Positions 51,038-59,878 of a stretch of 64,000 nt of DNA are shown here, in pieces. The translations under genes were made by a program, and so were the position numbers. The DNA is from Chryseobacterium rhizoplanae. GTDB taxonomy: Bacteria; Bacteroidota; Bacteroidia; Flavobacteriales; Weeksellaceae. The stretch's first letter is position 1, and each line of letters starts with the position of its first letter. The DNA lies in the NCBI RefSeq assembly GCF_900182655.1, contig NZ_FXTC01000001.1:496001-560000 (forward strand), in the 5' to 3' direction. The notes below the pieces were generated by a model. The model did no database searches. It had not been told where the DNA came from and saw nothing but the letters and a program-made list of their open reading frames with translations.

Positions 51038-52990
51038 CTACAATTTTACTTTTTTATTAATGACTTTACCATTAGCCAGCGTTAGTTGAACTATATAGAC
51101 TCCAGCTTCTAAGCTTCCTGACTCAAATTGTGTCTTATTAACTTCCTGCTGATGTACCAAAGCCCCGGAAATACTGTAGATACTGATGTTTTTAATAGCA
51201 TCATTAGCTCTGGCCTTGATTTGACGATTTTGCGTGAAGATATCGGTGCTGCTTTGTAGGGACTGGCTACCAATGGCTTTATTGAACTGCAGATTATAAA
51301 AAGGGGTTACCACTTCGAAAGTGTACATTTGAGAATCCAGGTTTTTCAGATCAATACCTCCCGCTTCTTTGTATTTTTCTTTTGAAATGCTGGTGATCAA
51401 ATTTTTATTCTGATCGAAAATATTCACTGAAGAAAGCTCATCCTGACCAATTTTTAATTGTAAAATATGATTGATTTCTGACTGTACGATTTCATTTTCA
51501 GCAATCGTTGCAGGTGTATTTTTGATATACGGAATCATTTTATTTTCATTGTTTTCCGTTACTTTAAGCAGATAAACTCCATCTTTTAAAGTAGATAAAT
51601 TTTGGCTTGCAGTAGATCTGCCGACTGTTTTTTCTTTATTGAAATCTGTAATTTCCATCAATTGCATATTTCCAAGATCAGGTTTTATCTGGGAAGAAGA
51701 TAACGGGTTCGTATCAGGTGATTTATTGTCTGATTGCTTACCAAAAACAGACCCTGCTATTGCCCATTGGTTTAGCAACCCTCCACTTCTAAGAGAGTTA
51801 AACTTTGCATTAGATGCTAAAACAAAAGGTATAGCTCCTCCTTCATGGTCTAAAGGTCCCCAAAAAAATGAATTTAATTTATATTTATTTAAATCCCAAG
51901 TAGAGTAATAACTTCGTTGTACATTAAGTGTTTTTGACGTATTCTCAGGTGCAATTGTATGATCTATATTGGAATGTGATAGAGTTGTAGGAGTATTATT
52001 AAACCAGCTGTAGACATCCTTAGATCTTAGACATTTTCTAAATATGTTATTTTGATTATTAATTGCATCATTGAAACTTGAGGTGAAAAGCTCTCTCCAA
52101 ATTTTGGGTCCCCATGACATACCTCCGTTATCTTGTATAACATAATAATTGTATTTCTCCAAATATGCTGGAGAAATTACCTCTGAAATGTTAGTATTAT
52201 ATGTTTTGTACCCTGTGTTATTGCAGGAGTTCAAAATATTGGCAATAAATGCAGATTTAGGATAGGTATCATTTATCAGTATATTTTCAAAAGTAGATTC
52301 CGAAAGGTCATATGGCCCGGCACCGAGATATGCGTATTTAAATTTTAGATTATCATTTTTTTTAAAATCACTTAATTTTTTTAATGTAGCCATTGCGGCA
52401 TGTGCTCCTTGCGAGTAGCCTGCCAAAAAGTATTCATCATAGCGTTTCACCTTCAGTTGTGCCAAAACATTATTGGCTGCTGTAATGAAATCAATGGTTG
52501 CTCCGGCTTCGGTGGCAACATCTATATAAGGATGAATGCCATCTCCACTTCCCAATCCCACATAGTCAGGAGCCATTAAAATATAGCCATTGAGTACATA
52601 GGACAATTCGATTACAAATCCGAATTTTTTGATACCTTTAAGATTAGATGGGACATTATTCCTACTGTCAGTAGCCGGATGATCGGATACTATAGTTGAT
52701 AATTGATAATTAACATTAGGATACATCAGTAAGCCGGTAGCTTTTACAAGAACATTATTTTCATTCTTTGTATAATACGTGATCTTATATCCTTTTAAAC
52801 CTACATCGAAACTATTAAGATAGCTTGCAAAGTTCGGAGCATTTTGGTCTCCTAGATTATTGGCAATGAAATTGACTACTCCTTGTGGTGTTAAATCTAA
52901 TTTTTGTTCTACACTTACAAGGTCACCTGCTTGTTGGCCAAAGTAAAAGGGCGCAGCAAGGCTTAACAGAAATAAAGATAATTTTTTCAT
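51038..52990 (-). CDS. T9SS-exported alpha/beta hydrolase lipase (copy B)
   Basis: This 650-residue paralogue of copy A has the same layout: signal peptide, secretory-lipase-like hydrolase with "LAGYSQGAHAAM" at the nucleophile elbow, and the type A T9SS tail. From "GGAIPFVLASNAKF" to the end (~265 residues) only about four residues differ from copy A. The N-terminal ~385 differ at roughly a third of positions, including the segments around the active site. The elbow reads SQGA here and SQGG in copy A. The substrates may therefore differ. Confidence 0.9.
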   Translation of the reverse strand: MKKLSLFLLSLAAPFYFGQQAGDLVSVEQKLDLTPQGVVNFIANNLGDQNAPNFASYLNSFDVGLKGYKITYYTKNENNVLVKATGLLMYPNVNYQLSTIVSDHPATDSRNNVPSNLKGIKKFGFVIELSYVLNGYILMAPDYVGLGSGDGIHPYIDVATEAGATIDFITAANNVLAQLKVKRYDEYFLAGYSQGAHAAMATLKKLSDFKKNDNLKFKYAYLGAGPYDLSESTFENILINDTYPKSAFIANILNSCNNTGYKTYNTNISEVISPAYLEKYNYYVIQDNGGMSWGPKIWRELFTSSFNDAINNQNNIFRKCLRSKDVYSWFNNTPTTLSHSNIDHTIAPENTSKTLNVQRSYYSTWDLNKYKLNSFFWGPLDHEGGAIPFVLASNAKFNSLRSGGLLNQWAIAGSVFGKQSDNKSPDTNPLSSSQIKPDLGNMQLMEITDFNKEKTVGRSTASQNLSTLKDGVYLLKVTENNENKMIPYIKNTPATIAENEIVQSEINHILQLKIGQDELSSVNIFDQNKNLITSISKEKYKEAGGIDLKNLDSQMYTFEVVTPFYNLQFNKAIGSQSLQSSTDIFTQNRQIKARANDAIKNISIYSISGALVHQQEVNKTQFESGSLEAGVYIVQLTLANGKVINKKVKL

Positions 52991-53483
52991 GTGTGTGTTT
53001 TTTTAATTATTGTTTGATCTTTAAATATTATGGATTGATTATGTTGAATTATTAAAGTGAAATTATTTAATATTTAGTTATTGTTTGATCTTTAAGTATT
53101 GTTATTTTATCGTTTAGGGTGATAATGAAAGATGATTTAATTGCTTGAAACGGTATTCTAGAAAAGGCGCTTTTATATCTAAATGTTCTTTTTGTTTTCC
53201 AATTTATTCTCTTACATATGGAATTAGCTGTTGTATCTAAAGAATTCTTTTAGTTGAATATTTTGATGTAGTTAAAATAATATTCGTGCTGCCTGATTGA
53301 TATTATAAGTTGGCTGCTTTATGTTTAATTTGTATTTAGTTTTTTGAAGTTAATTATTTATTAACAGTGGTGTTGATTTTACTAGGTAAATAATTATTCA
53401 TTGAATATCAATTCTCAGGAAAGTGAATAAAATAAAGGAGTCTGATCAATTGACCAGACTCTGATGATATATTTTGACTTTAA
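52991..53483. other. upstream region of lipase B
   Basis: This 493-bp non-coding spacer is homologous to 50065-50582. AT-rich, with a short GTGTGTG run beside the start codon. A hairpin made of GAGTCTGATCAATTGACCAGACTC (53438-53461 in pieces GAGTCTG/CAGACTC) lies just after the acyl-CoA dehydrogenase stop and probably terminates that gene on the minus strand. Confidence 0.6.
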
Positions 53484-54662
53484 TTAAAAAGCGTTGATTC
53501 CCGTAATATCTAAACCGGTGATTAACAAATGAACGTCGTGAGTTCCTTCATACGTAATTACGGATTCCAGATTGGCAGCATGTCTCATCATTGGGAATTC
53601 ACCCATGATACCCATACCTCCCAGAATTTGTCTTGATTCTCTGGCAATGTCGATAGCCATTTTTACATTGTTACGCTTAGCCATTGAAATTTGTGCAGGA
53701 GTAGCTTTGTGAGCATTTTTAAGAGTTCCTAACTGAAGGCATAACAACTGAGCTTTTGTAATTTCAGTTAAGAATTCAGCCAGTTTTTTCTGCTGAAGCT
53801 GGTAAGAACCGATTGGTTTTCCAAACTGTTTTCTTTCCTTAGAATACTGAACCGCAGTACAGTGGCAGTCAATAGCTGCACCGATTACGCCCCATGAAAT
53901 TCCATATCGTGCAGAGTTCAGACAAGATAAAGGTCCTTTCAGTCCTGTTACTCCCGGAAGAAGGTTTTCTTTTGGTACTTTTACATCATTGAACACCAAT
54001 TCTCCGGTTTTTGAAGCTCTTAAGCTCCATTTATTATGAGTTTCAGGAGTGGTGAAACCTTCCATTCCTCTTTCAACGATCAGTCCCTGCACTTTTCCTT
54101 CTTCATTTTTTGCCCACACCACAGCGATATCACATAGAGGGGAGTTCGTAATCCACATTTTAGCCCCATTCAAAAGATAATGATCTCCCATATCTTTAAA
54201 ATACGTTTCCATAGAACCGGGGTCTGAACCATGATTAGGCTCTGTCAATCCAAAAGATCCAATCATTTCTCCGGCAGCAAGCTTAGGAAGATATTTCATT
54301 TTCTGTTCCTCAGAACCGAATTCATTGATAGGAAACATCACCAAAGAGCTTTGTACCGAAGCTGCAGAACGTACTGCAGAATCACCTCTTTCCAACTCCT
54401 GCATAATCAGACCATAAGAAATCTGGTCTAATCCTGAACCGCCATACTCAACCGGGATATAAGGTCCCAATGCCCCGATTTTCCCTAATTCTCTCATAAG
54501 ATTAGGTATATCAGTATGATTTTGAGCGGCCTGATCTATCTGCGGCATTACAAAACTCTCAACCCAGTCTCTTACAGATTGGCGGATTAGTTTGTGTTCT
54601 TCAGTAAGTAAAGCATCAATTCCATAATAATCAGGGATGCTTGTAAGAGGATAATATGACAT
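53484..54662 (-). CDS. acyl-CoA dehydrogenase (glutaryl-CoA dehydrogenase-like)
   Basis: This 392-residue FAD enzyme has the signatures "GSFGLTEPNHGSDPGSMET", "GAKMWITNSPLCDIAVVWA", "LNSARYGISWGVIGAA", "QLQQKKLAEFLTEI" and "[17 protein letters not shown]", and the catalytic base Glu in "[10 protein letters not shown]". The arrangement fits the glutaryl-CoA dehydrogenase subfamily (lysine/tryptophan degradation), although a general acyl-CoA role is possible. Its 3' end was copied into the spacer between the lipase genes. It stands alone on the minus strand. Confidence 0.9.
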   Translation of the reverse strand: MSYYPLTSIPDYYGIDALLTEEHKLIRQSVRDWVESFVMPQIDQAAQNHTDIPNLMRELGKIGALGPYIPVEYGGSGLDQISYGLIMQELERGDSAVRSAASVQSSLVMFPINEFGSEEQKMKYLPKLAAGEMIGSFGLTEPNHGSDPGSMETYFKDMGDHYLLNGAKMWITNSPLCDIAVVWAKNEEGKVQGLIVERGMEGFTTPETHNKWSLRASKTGELVFNDVKVPKENLLPGVTGLKGPLSCLNSARYGISWGVIGAAIDCHCTAVQYSKERKQFGKPIGSYQLQQKKLAEFLTEITKAQLLCLQLGTLKNAHKATPAQISMAKRNNVKMAIDIARESRQILGGMGIMGEFPMMRHAANLESVITYEGTHDVHLLITGLDITGINAF

Positions 54663-54790
54663 GATTTTTTGATTTGGTTAAAAGTAACATTTTTCGTGGT
54701 GTCTTGAAAATTTTTTTGAAAACTTATCTTTCGGTTGGTTTTCAGACAGATAATGTTCTTTTTATTTGTTTATAAGATAAATACTGTGTT

Positions 54791-55579
54791 TTAAGCCTCC
54801 TCATCATTGGAGATAGGATACTGATTGGTAGAATTGTGGACCTTGCTTTTAAATTTATACAGATAAGGTGCTTTATTAGCCGAGCCATCATATAATTTTT
54901 CCAGCCGGTCAAGGATATTTAAACTTAAAATTTTCCGCTGGAAGTTATTTCTTCTGAATTTTTGGCCCAAAATAGTTTCATAAAGAGACTGAAGATCTTT
55001 CATTGTGAACTTTTCAGGAAGAAGATTGCTGGCCGCTACTTCAGTATTGATATTCATCCGCAGATATTCCAGCCCTGTTTCAATGATTCTGTCATGATCA
55101 AAAGCCATTTTGGGCAGATTGTTTACCTCAAACCATTCACAACTTTCATTGAAAGCATCAGGGAAAGTGTTGGCCATTGAAAAATCAATAAGGCTGCAAT
55201 ATCCTACTGTAATGAATCTTTGAAAAATCCAGTGATCTTCCGGTACCTCAATTCCCTTATTGTTAAGAAGAATCTGGTGAACATTATTTTCTGTACGGTC
55301 TATTCTCCCAAACGTATGAAATTGTTTCAGAAATATATCTTTAAGGTGTGTTCTTTCGTATAAAACCCTTGCTGCAGCTTCTCTTAAATCTTCATCATTG
55401 AAAACAAAACCACCCGGAAGTGACCATAAATCCAGATCGTGATACTTCAAAAGAAGAACTTTCAAAATGTTATTATGAAAGCCGAATATAGTACAGTCCA
55501 CAGAGATATGGGCAACAAAATCTTTGGTATCGATAAGTTCCCGAAGTGTTTCTTTACTTTTTGTGTCTTTGATTTTCAT
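54791..55579 (-). CDS. NrtR-like NUDIX-domain transcriptional regulator
   Basis: This 262-residue protein joins an N-terminal NUDIX domain (~20-150) to a winged HTH (~165-250). The nudix box is degenerate ("GGFVFNDEDLREAAARVLYE": the RE and EE catalytic pairs are lost), as in NrtR-type regulators that bind but do not cleave a ligand. In Bacteroidota such proteins control sugar catabolism, for example AraR. It follows the MFS gene by 16 bp and faces the susC operon, so it is the likely regulator of this locus. Confidence 0.82.
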   Translation of the reverse strand: MKIKDTKSKETLRELIDTKDFVAHISVDCTIFGFHNNILKVLLLKYHDLDLWSLPGGFVFNDEDLREAAARVLYERTHLKDIFLKQFHTFGRIDRTENNVHQILLNNKGIEVPEDHWIFQRFITVGYCSLIDFSMANTFPDAFNESCEWFEVNNLPKMAFDHDRIIETGLEYLRMNINTEVAASNLLPEKFTMKDLQSLYETILGQKFRRNNFQRKILSLNILDRLEKLYDGSANKAPYLYKFKSKVHNSTNQYPISNDEEA

Positions 55580-55595
55580 GGCAGTAAAAATAAAA

Positions 55596-56780
55596 CTATT
55601 TTCTTTTTGTAACGTTAAAAAATACTAAACTGGTAACAAAAAGAATAATAACGAAAAATAATATATATAATGGATAAAAGTTTAAGAGTTGTTTTTCAAA
55701 TAAAACAGCCATAATAATTGAGCTTACAGAGCTGCCCAGAGAAGAAAAAATAACAATAAGAGAGGTGAATAGGTTTACCTTTTCTTTATCCATCTGTGCA
55801 ATCATTTTTGAATTGATGACAGGGTAGAGCGGTGACAAAAATAACCCGATCACAGGAAATAAGAAGAGAATGATCCTTGAATCTGCTGAATCAAAATACT
55901 GTACACCTACAATAATGACCAATAAAGAAATAATGAAAGCCATACATGAAAGGTAGTAGCCAGGCAATGAAAATCTACGGATAATATTGGCTGTTATGGT
56001 TCTTCCTACATAAGAAAATACCGCCAGAAAAGAGGTAGCCTGAAGAGCAAAAAATGAATTGACTTTCAGATGATTCTTATAAAAAGACGGAAGCCACGAG
56101 TTGAATCCCTGTTCTATAAAAACAATAAAAAATATAACCCCAAGGAATAGCATTATAGAAGGAGTTACAAACCCTGAAAGCTCAGAGAATATACTTTTGT
56201 TTTCCAAAGGTTTGGCTTCAGAAATTGTAATTTTTGATAACAGGAATATCGTTAATGCGGATAAGAAAGCGATCAATAAAAAACAAAATTTCCAATATTC
56301 AGAGTATTCACTGGATACCACCCATCCAAAGCAGGTATTCACGACAAAGATCCCGATCATAAAGGAAGCTTCTACGCTGTTCATTGTCTTTGCCAGTGAT
56401 TTCTCATCCGAAATATTGTTCCTGATAATCCCGAAAACACAGATCTTACCAATCGCAAAACAGGCTCCAATGATGGCAAACCATAATTTGAAGAACCAGA
56501 AAACCTCAATGAATGGCAGCAGGCAAGAACAAAAACCAACAATTACCAAAGCTGAAATCAATGCTTTTTTTGTTCCCGTTTTGTTGATAAAGCTTACCGC
56601 AAAAAGGGAGATAAAGGCGATGGGTAAATCTTTAAAAGATTCTAATAAACCTAATTCTCCGTAAGTGATTTTCTCTTCAGATAACTGCAGAATGATCAAT
56701 CCCATACAGTTCAAAACCATTGAAAAAATAAGAAAGGTAAATTTTAACGGAAGAGAAATTTTAGAAAGCTTGATGATCAT
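55596..56780 (-). CDS. major facilitator superfamily transporter (probable sugar)
   Basis: This 394-residue membrane protein has about 12 hydrophobic spans. An MFS-type loop after TM2 is seen in "NKTGTKKALISAL", and "FGIIRNNISDEKSLAKTMN" lies between TM4 and TM5. It has no signal sequence and lies in the inner membrane. It is transcribed away from susC and followed by the NrtR-like gene, forming a two-gene unit. In this context it probably imports the mono- or disaccharide released by the GH30 and GH3 enzymes. The substrate is inferred only. Confidence 0.8.
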   Translation of the reverse strand: MIIKLSKISLPLKFTFLIFSMVLNCMGLIILQLSEEKITYGELGLLESFKDLPIAFISLFAVSFINKTGTKKALISALVIVGFCSCLLPFIEVFWFFKLWFAIIGACFAIGKICVFGIIRNNISDEKSLAKTMNSVEASFMIGIFVVNTCFGWVVSSEYSEYWKFCFLLIAFLSALTIFLLSKITISEAKPLENKSIFSELSGFVTPSIMLFLGVIFFIVFIEQGFNSWLPSFYKNHLKVNSFFALQATSFLAVFSYVGRTITANIIRRFSLPGYYLSCMAFIISLLVIIVGVQYFDSADSRIILFLFPVIGLFLSPLYPVINSKMIAQMDKEKVNLFTSLIVIFSSLGSSVSSIIMAVLFEKQLLNFYPLYILFFVIILFVTSLVFFNVTKRK

Positions 56781-56920
56781 TTTGGGAGTCTTCTTTATTG
56801 TTTTTTTGTGAAATTTTATGAAATATTGATGCGAAGATAGGGCTTCTAACCCTGAAAAATAAAAGAAAAATTAAAATATTTATGAATAGAATGTTAATTA
56901 ATTGAAAAAAAATATATTTT

Positions 56921-56950
56921 TATTGTCTCAATTTGAGAATTAAACAATAA
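56921..56950. promoter_or_regulatory. candidate operator between MFS and susC
   Basis: TCTCAA-T-TTGAGA (56926-56938) is a perfect odd palindrome, flanked by TATTGT (56921-56926) and ACAATA (56943-56948), which are also inverted. It lies 18 bp before the susC ATG in the divergent spacer, a fitting place for the NrtR-like regulator to bind. No other copy was seen to support it. Confidence 0.35.
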
Positions 56951-56956
56951 CTGTAT

Positions 56957-59878
56957 ATGAATGTAAGAATATCAAGAAGCGTAGGAGTGGTTGCCGTCCT
57001 CTATTTTACGGCCAACTTCAGTGCCCAGACCACCAAGTCGAAGGACACAATTGCTAAAGAAAACAAAATAGACGAAGTAGTAGTGATTGGTTACGGTACT
57101 CAGAAGAAGAGTAATGTGACAGGAGCTATAGCAAGTATTAAAGCCAGCGATATTGAAAATATTCCATCTGGTAAGCCGGAACAGGTATTACAGGGAAGGG
57201 CAGCCGGTGTTTCGGTAGTGACCAATTCCGGTCAGCCTGGTGCTGCAGCTACAGTACGTGTAAGAGGTATTACCAGTTTTGGAGCGGGAAGTAACAGTCC
57301 TTTATGGGTGGTAGATGGTATTGTTGTAGACAATATCGGATGGCTTAACCAATCGGATATAGAAAGTATAGAAGTCCTTAAAGACGGAGCTTCATCTGCA
57401 ATCTACGGAGTCTCCGCAGCAAAAGGAGTAATTCTTGTGACAACAAAAAAAGGGAAAAGAGGAAAACTGACTCTTTCTTATAATGGGTTTTATGGTTTCT
57501 CAAATGCTTCTAAAAAACTGGATCTTCTGGATGCCACGCAGTATGCTAAAATTATCAATGAAGGTTTTGTAAACGATGGAGGAACTCCTAGATTTACCAA
57601 TCCTGAATCATTTGGAAAAGGAACCAACTGGCAGGATGCTATTTTCGGAACAGGTGAAAAATCGTCTCATGAAGTAAGCATTACTGGTGGTAATGAAAAA
57701 TCAACCTACTATACATCATTCGGATATTTTGATCAGAGTGGTATTGTATTGAGTGATATTTCTTATTATAAAAGAATCAATGCAAGATTCAATTCAACCC
57801 ATAAAGTTACAGACTACCTGACAATAGGCCAAACCTTTGCTTATACCCATGTAAAATCTCAGGGGGTAAGTGCCAATGAGGAATTTGGAGGCCCATTAGC
57901 TTCCGCAGTTAACCTGGATCCTACCACTCCGGTTGTGGTGACAGATTGGTCAATGGTAGACCCGAGTGGCTATACCAACCCTTATATCATCCGTGATTCT
58001 GAAGGCCGTCCCTATGGAATTTCAAGATATGTAAATCAGGAAATGACCAATCCGCAGGCTTTCCGTCATATACAACAGGGAAATTATAGCTGGTCTGATG
58101 ATTTCGTAGGAAATGTTTTTGCCGAGCTTAAGTTTCTCGATCACTTTACATTTAAAACCAGCCTGAACGGTAAGAAATCCTATTGGGGAAGCCGTTCTTT
58201 TACCCCGAAATATTATTTAAGTCCAAACTATAACAATACCAGCTTCAACAGTCTGAATAAAGTGGATGAGAATAAATTTGAGTGGAGTATGGAAAATACT
58301 TTGACCTATCAGAATAAGTTTGGGGATCATAATATCAACATTATGATTGGGCAGGGAGTTTACCGATACAACATTGCTGGCGGGGCTAGTTTGACCTATA
58401 GTAATCTACCTATTGATAACTGGCAGGATGCTTCTTTCAACTTTAATATTCCGCAGGATAATATTACTGCAACAGGATGGGATGGAATTCAGACCCGTAA
58501 AGCATCTTATTTTGGTAGAATAATTTATGATTATGCGGACAAATATTTATTCACCGGAACAATTCGTAGAGATGGTTCTTCAAAATTTGCGACCAATCAG
58601 CATTGGGGAACTTTCCCTTCTATGTCCCTGGGATGGAATGTTCATAAGGAAAACTTCTGGCCGGAGAACAAGGTAATTAATAACTTAAAACTAAGAGGAG
58701 GTTACGGAGTATTAGGAAATGATGAAATGGATAACTTCAGATTTGCAAGCTTTATGGTTTCAGGAAGTAACTATACTAACTCTGGAAATAATATCATCAT
58801 TGGATATGCACCAAGTACATTGGAAAACCCAAACCTGAAATGGGAGCAGACCAGTCAGCTCAATATTGCCGCAGATTTAAAATTATTCAACAATTTCACT
58901 CTTACTGCCGACTGGTACAAAAAGAAAACAACAGATATCCTTAGACAGATCAATATTCCTGGTTATGTAGGAGTTCCGAATTTACCTTGGTCAAACGTAG
59001 GAGATATGCAGAATACCGGTCTGGAGCTTGAGTTAGGATATAAAAAGAACTGGGAAGATTTCGGAATTTCAGTTAATGGTAACTTCGCTACGATAAAGAA
59101 TGAAGTTCTTAGATTGGAAGATGACATTAAATACTTTAACCTTGCCTCTTTCCAAACAATGGGAGCTGTTTCCAGAGTAGCAGTAGGACAGCCATATGGA
59201 TCGTTCTACGGGCAAACATATAGTGGCGTTTTCCAAAATCAGGCACAAATTGATAACTATGTAAATGCAAATGGAGTAAAATTACTACCTGATGCAAAAC
59301 CGGGAGACTTTATCTGGCAGGATAACAACGGAGATGGTAAAATTGATGATGAAGATAAAGTAAACTTAGGAAGCTCTATCCCGAAATATACTTTCGGACT
59401 AACAGTAAATCTTAATTATAAGAATTTTGATTTAATGATGTTCGCTCAAGGACAGGCTGGTAACAAGATTTTCCAGGGTCTGAGAAGATTGGATATGCTT
59501 GATGCCAACTATCAGACAAGAATCTTAGACAGATGGACAGGTGAAGGCTCTACCAACGATAATCCTAGAGTTACGCGTAATGACCCTAACCATAACTATT
59601 CATGGATGTCAAATTATTATCTTCAGAAAGGTGATTATGTCCGTTTGAAAATTGTTCAATTAGGCTATACCATTCCTAAAGACGTTACCGAACGTTTCGG
59701 AATGAGCAAAGTAAGACTGTACATCACCGGAGAGAACCTTGTTACTTTCACAAAATATACCGGTTACGACCCGGAAATTGCAGGAAGAAATAATTCCGAA
59801 CAGGATATTATTGGTGTAGACAGAGCTTATTATCCACAGGCAAGAACATTCCTGATAGGTGCTAATATTCAATTTTAA
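56957..59878 (+). CDS. SusC/RagA-type TonB-dependent outer membrane transporter
   Basis: This 973-residue protein has a signal peptide ("MNVRISRSVGVVAVLYFTAN" onward) and a TonB box "IDEVVVIGYGTQKK" close to the N-terminus. The plug (~45-170) has "GRAAGVSVVTNSGQPGAAAT" and "IESIEVLKDGASSAIYG", and a ~800-residue barrel follows, ending "ARTFLIGANIQF". The carboxypeptidase-like N-terminal extension found in many SusC proteins is absent, so this is a short-form member. It forms a lidded pore with the SusD protein, whose ATG overlaps its stop. Its position before GH30 and GH3 genes points to glucan oligosaccharide uptake. Confidence 0.95.
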   Translation: MNVRISRSVGVVAVLYFTANFSAQTTKSKDTIAKENKIDEVVVIGYGTQKKSNVTGAIASIKASDIENIPSGKPEQVLQGRAAGVSVVTNSGQPGAAATVRVRGITSFGAGSNSPLWVVDGIVVDNIGWLNQSDIESIEVLKDGASSAIYGVSAAKGVILVTTKKGKRGKLTLSYNGFYGFSNASKKLDLLDATQYAKIINEGFVNDGGTPRFTNPESFGKGTNWQDAIFGTGEKSSHEVSITGGNEKSTYYTSFGYFDQSGIVLSDISYYKRINARFNSTHKVTDYLTIGQTFAYTHVKSQGVSANEEFGGPLASAVNLDPTTPVVVTDWSMVDPSGYTNPYIIRDSEGRPYGISRYVNQEMTNPQAFRHIQQGNYSWSDDFVGNVFAELKFLDHFTFKTSLNGKKSYWGSRSFTPKYYLSPNYNNTSFNSLNKVDENKFEWSMENTLTYQNKFGDHNINIMIGQGVYRYNIAGGASLTYSNLPIDNWQDASFNFNIPQDNITATGWDGIQTRKASYFGRIIYDYADKYLFTGTIRRDGSSKFATNQHWGTFPSMSLGWNVHKENFWPENKVINNLKLRGGYGVLGNDEMDNFRFASFMVSGSNYTNSGNNIIIGYAPSTLENPNLKWEQTSQLNIAADLKLFNNFTLTADWYKKKTTDILRQINIPGYVGVPNLPWSNVGDMQNTGLELELGYKKNWEDFGISVNGNFATIKNEVLRLEDDIKYFNLASFQTMGAVSRVAVGQPYGSFYGQTYSGVFQNQAQIDNYVNANGVKLLPDAKPGDFIWQDNNGDGKIDDEDKVNLGSSIPKYTFGLTVNLNYKNFDLMMFAQGQAGNKIFQGLRRLDMLDANYQTRILDRWTGEGSTNDNPRVTRNDPNHNYSWMSNYYLQKGDYVRLKIVQLGYTIPKDVTERFGMSKVRLYITGENLVTFTKYTGYDPEIAGRNNSEQDIIGVDRAYYPQARTFLIGANIQF

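Larger units (their letters stand above)
50971..53636. repeat. tandem duplication copy B (lipase, leader and start of homology in gcdH-like gene)
   Basis: This is the partner of copy A. It contains lipase B, its upstream region and the 3' ~150 bp of the intact acyl-CoA dehydrogenase gene. The 236 bp between the two copies (50735-50970) match nothing else in the window. Confidence 0.8.
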
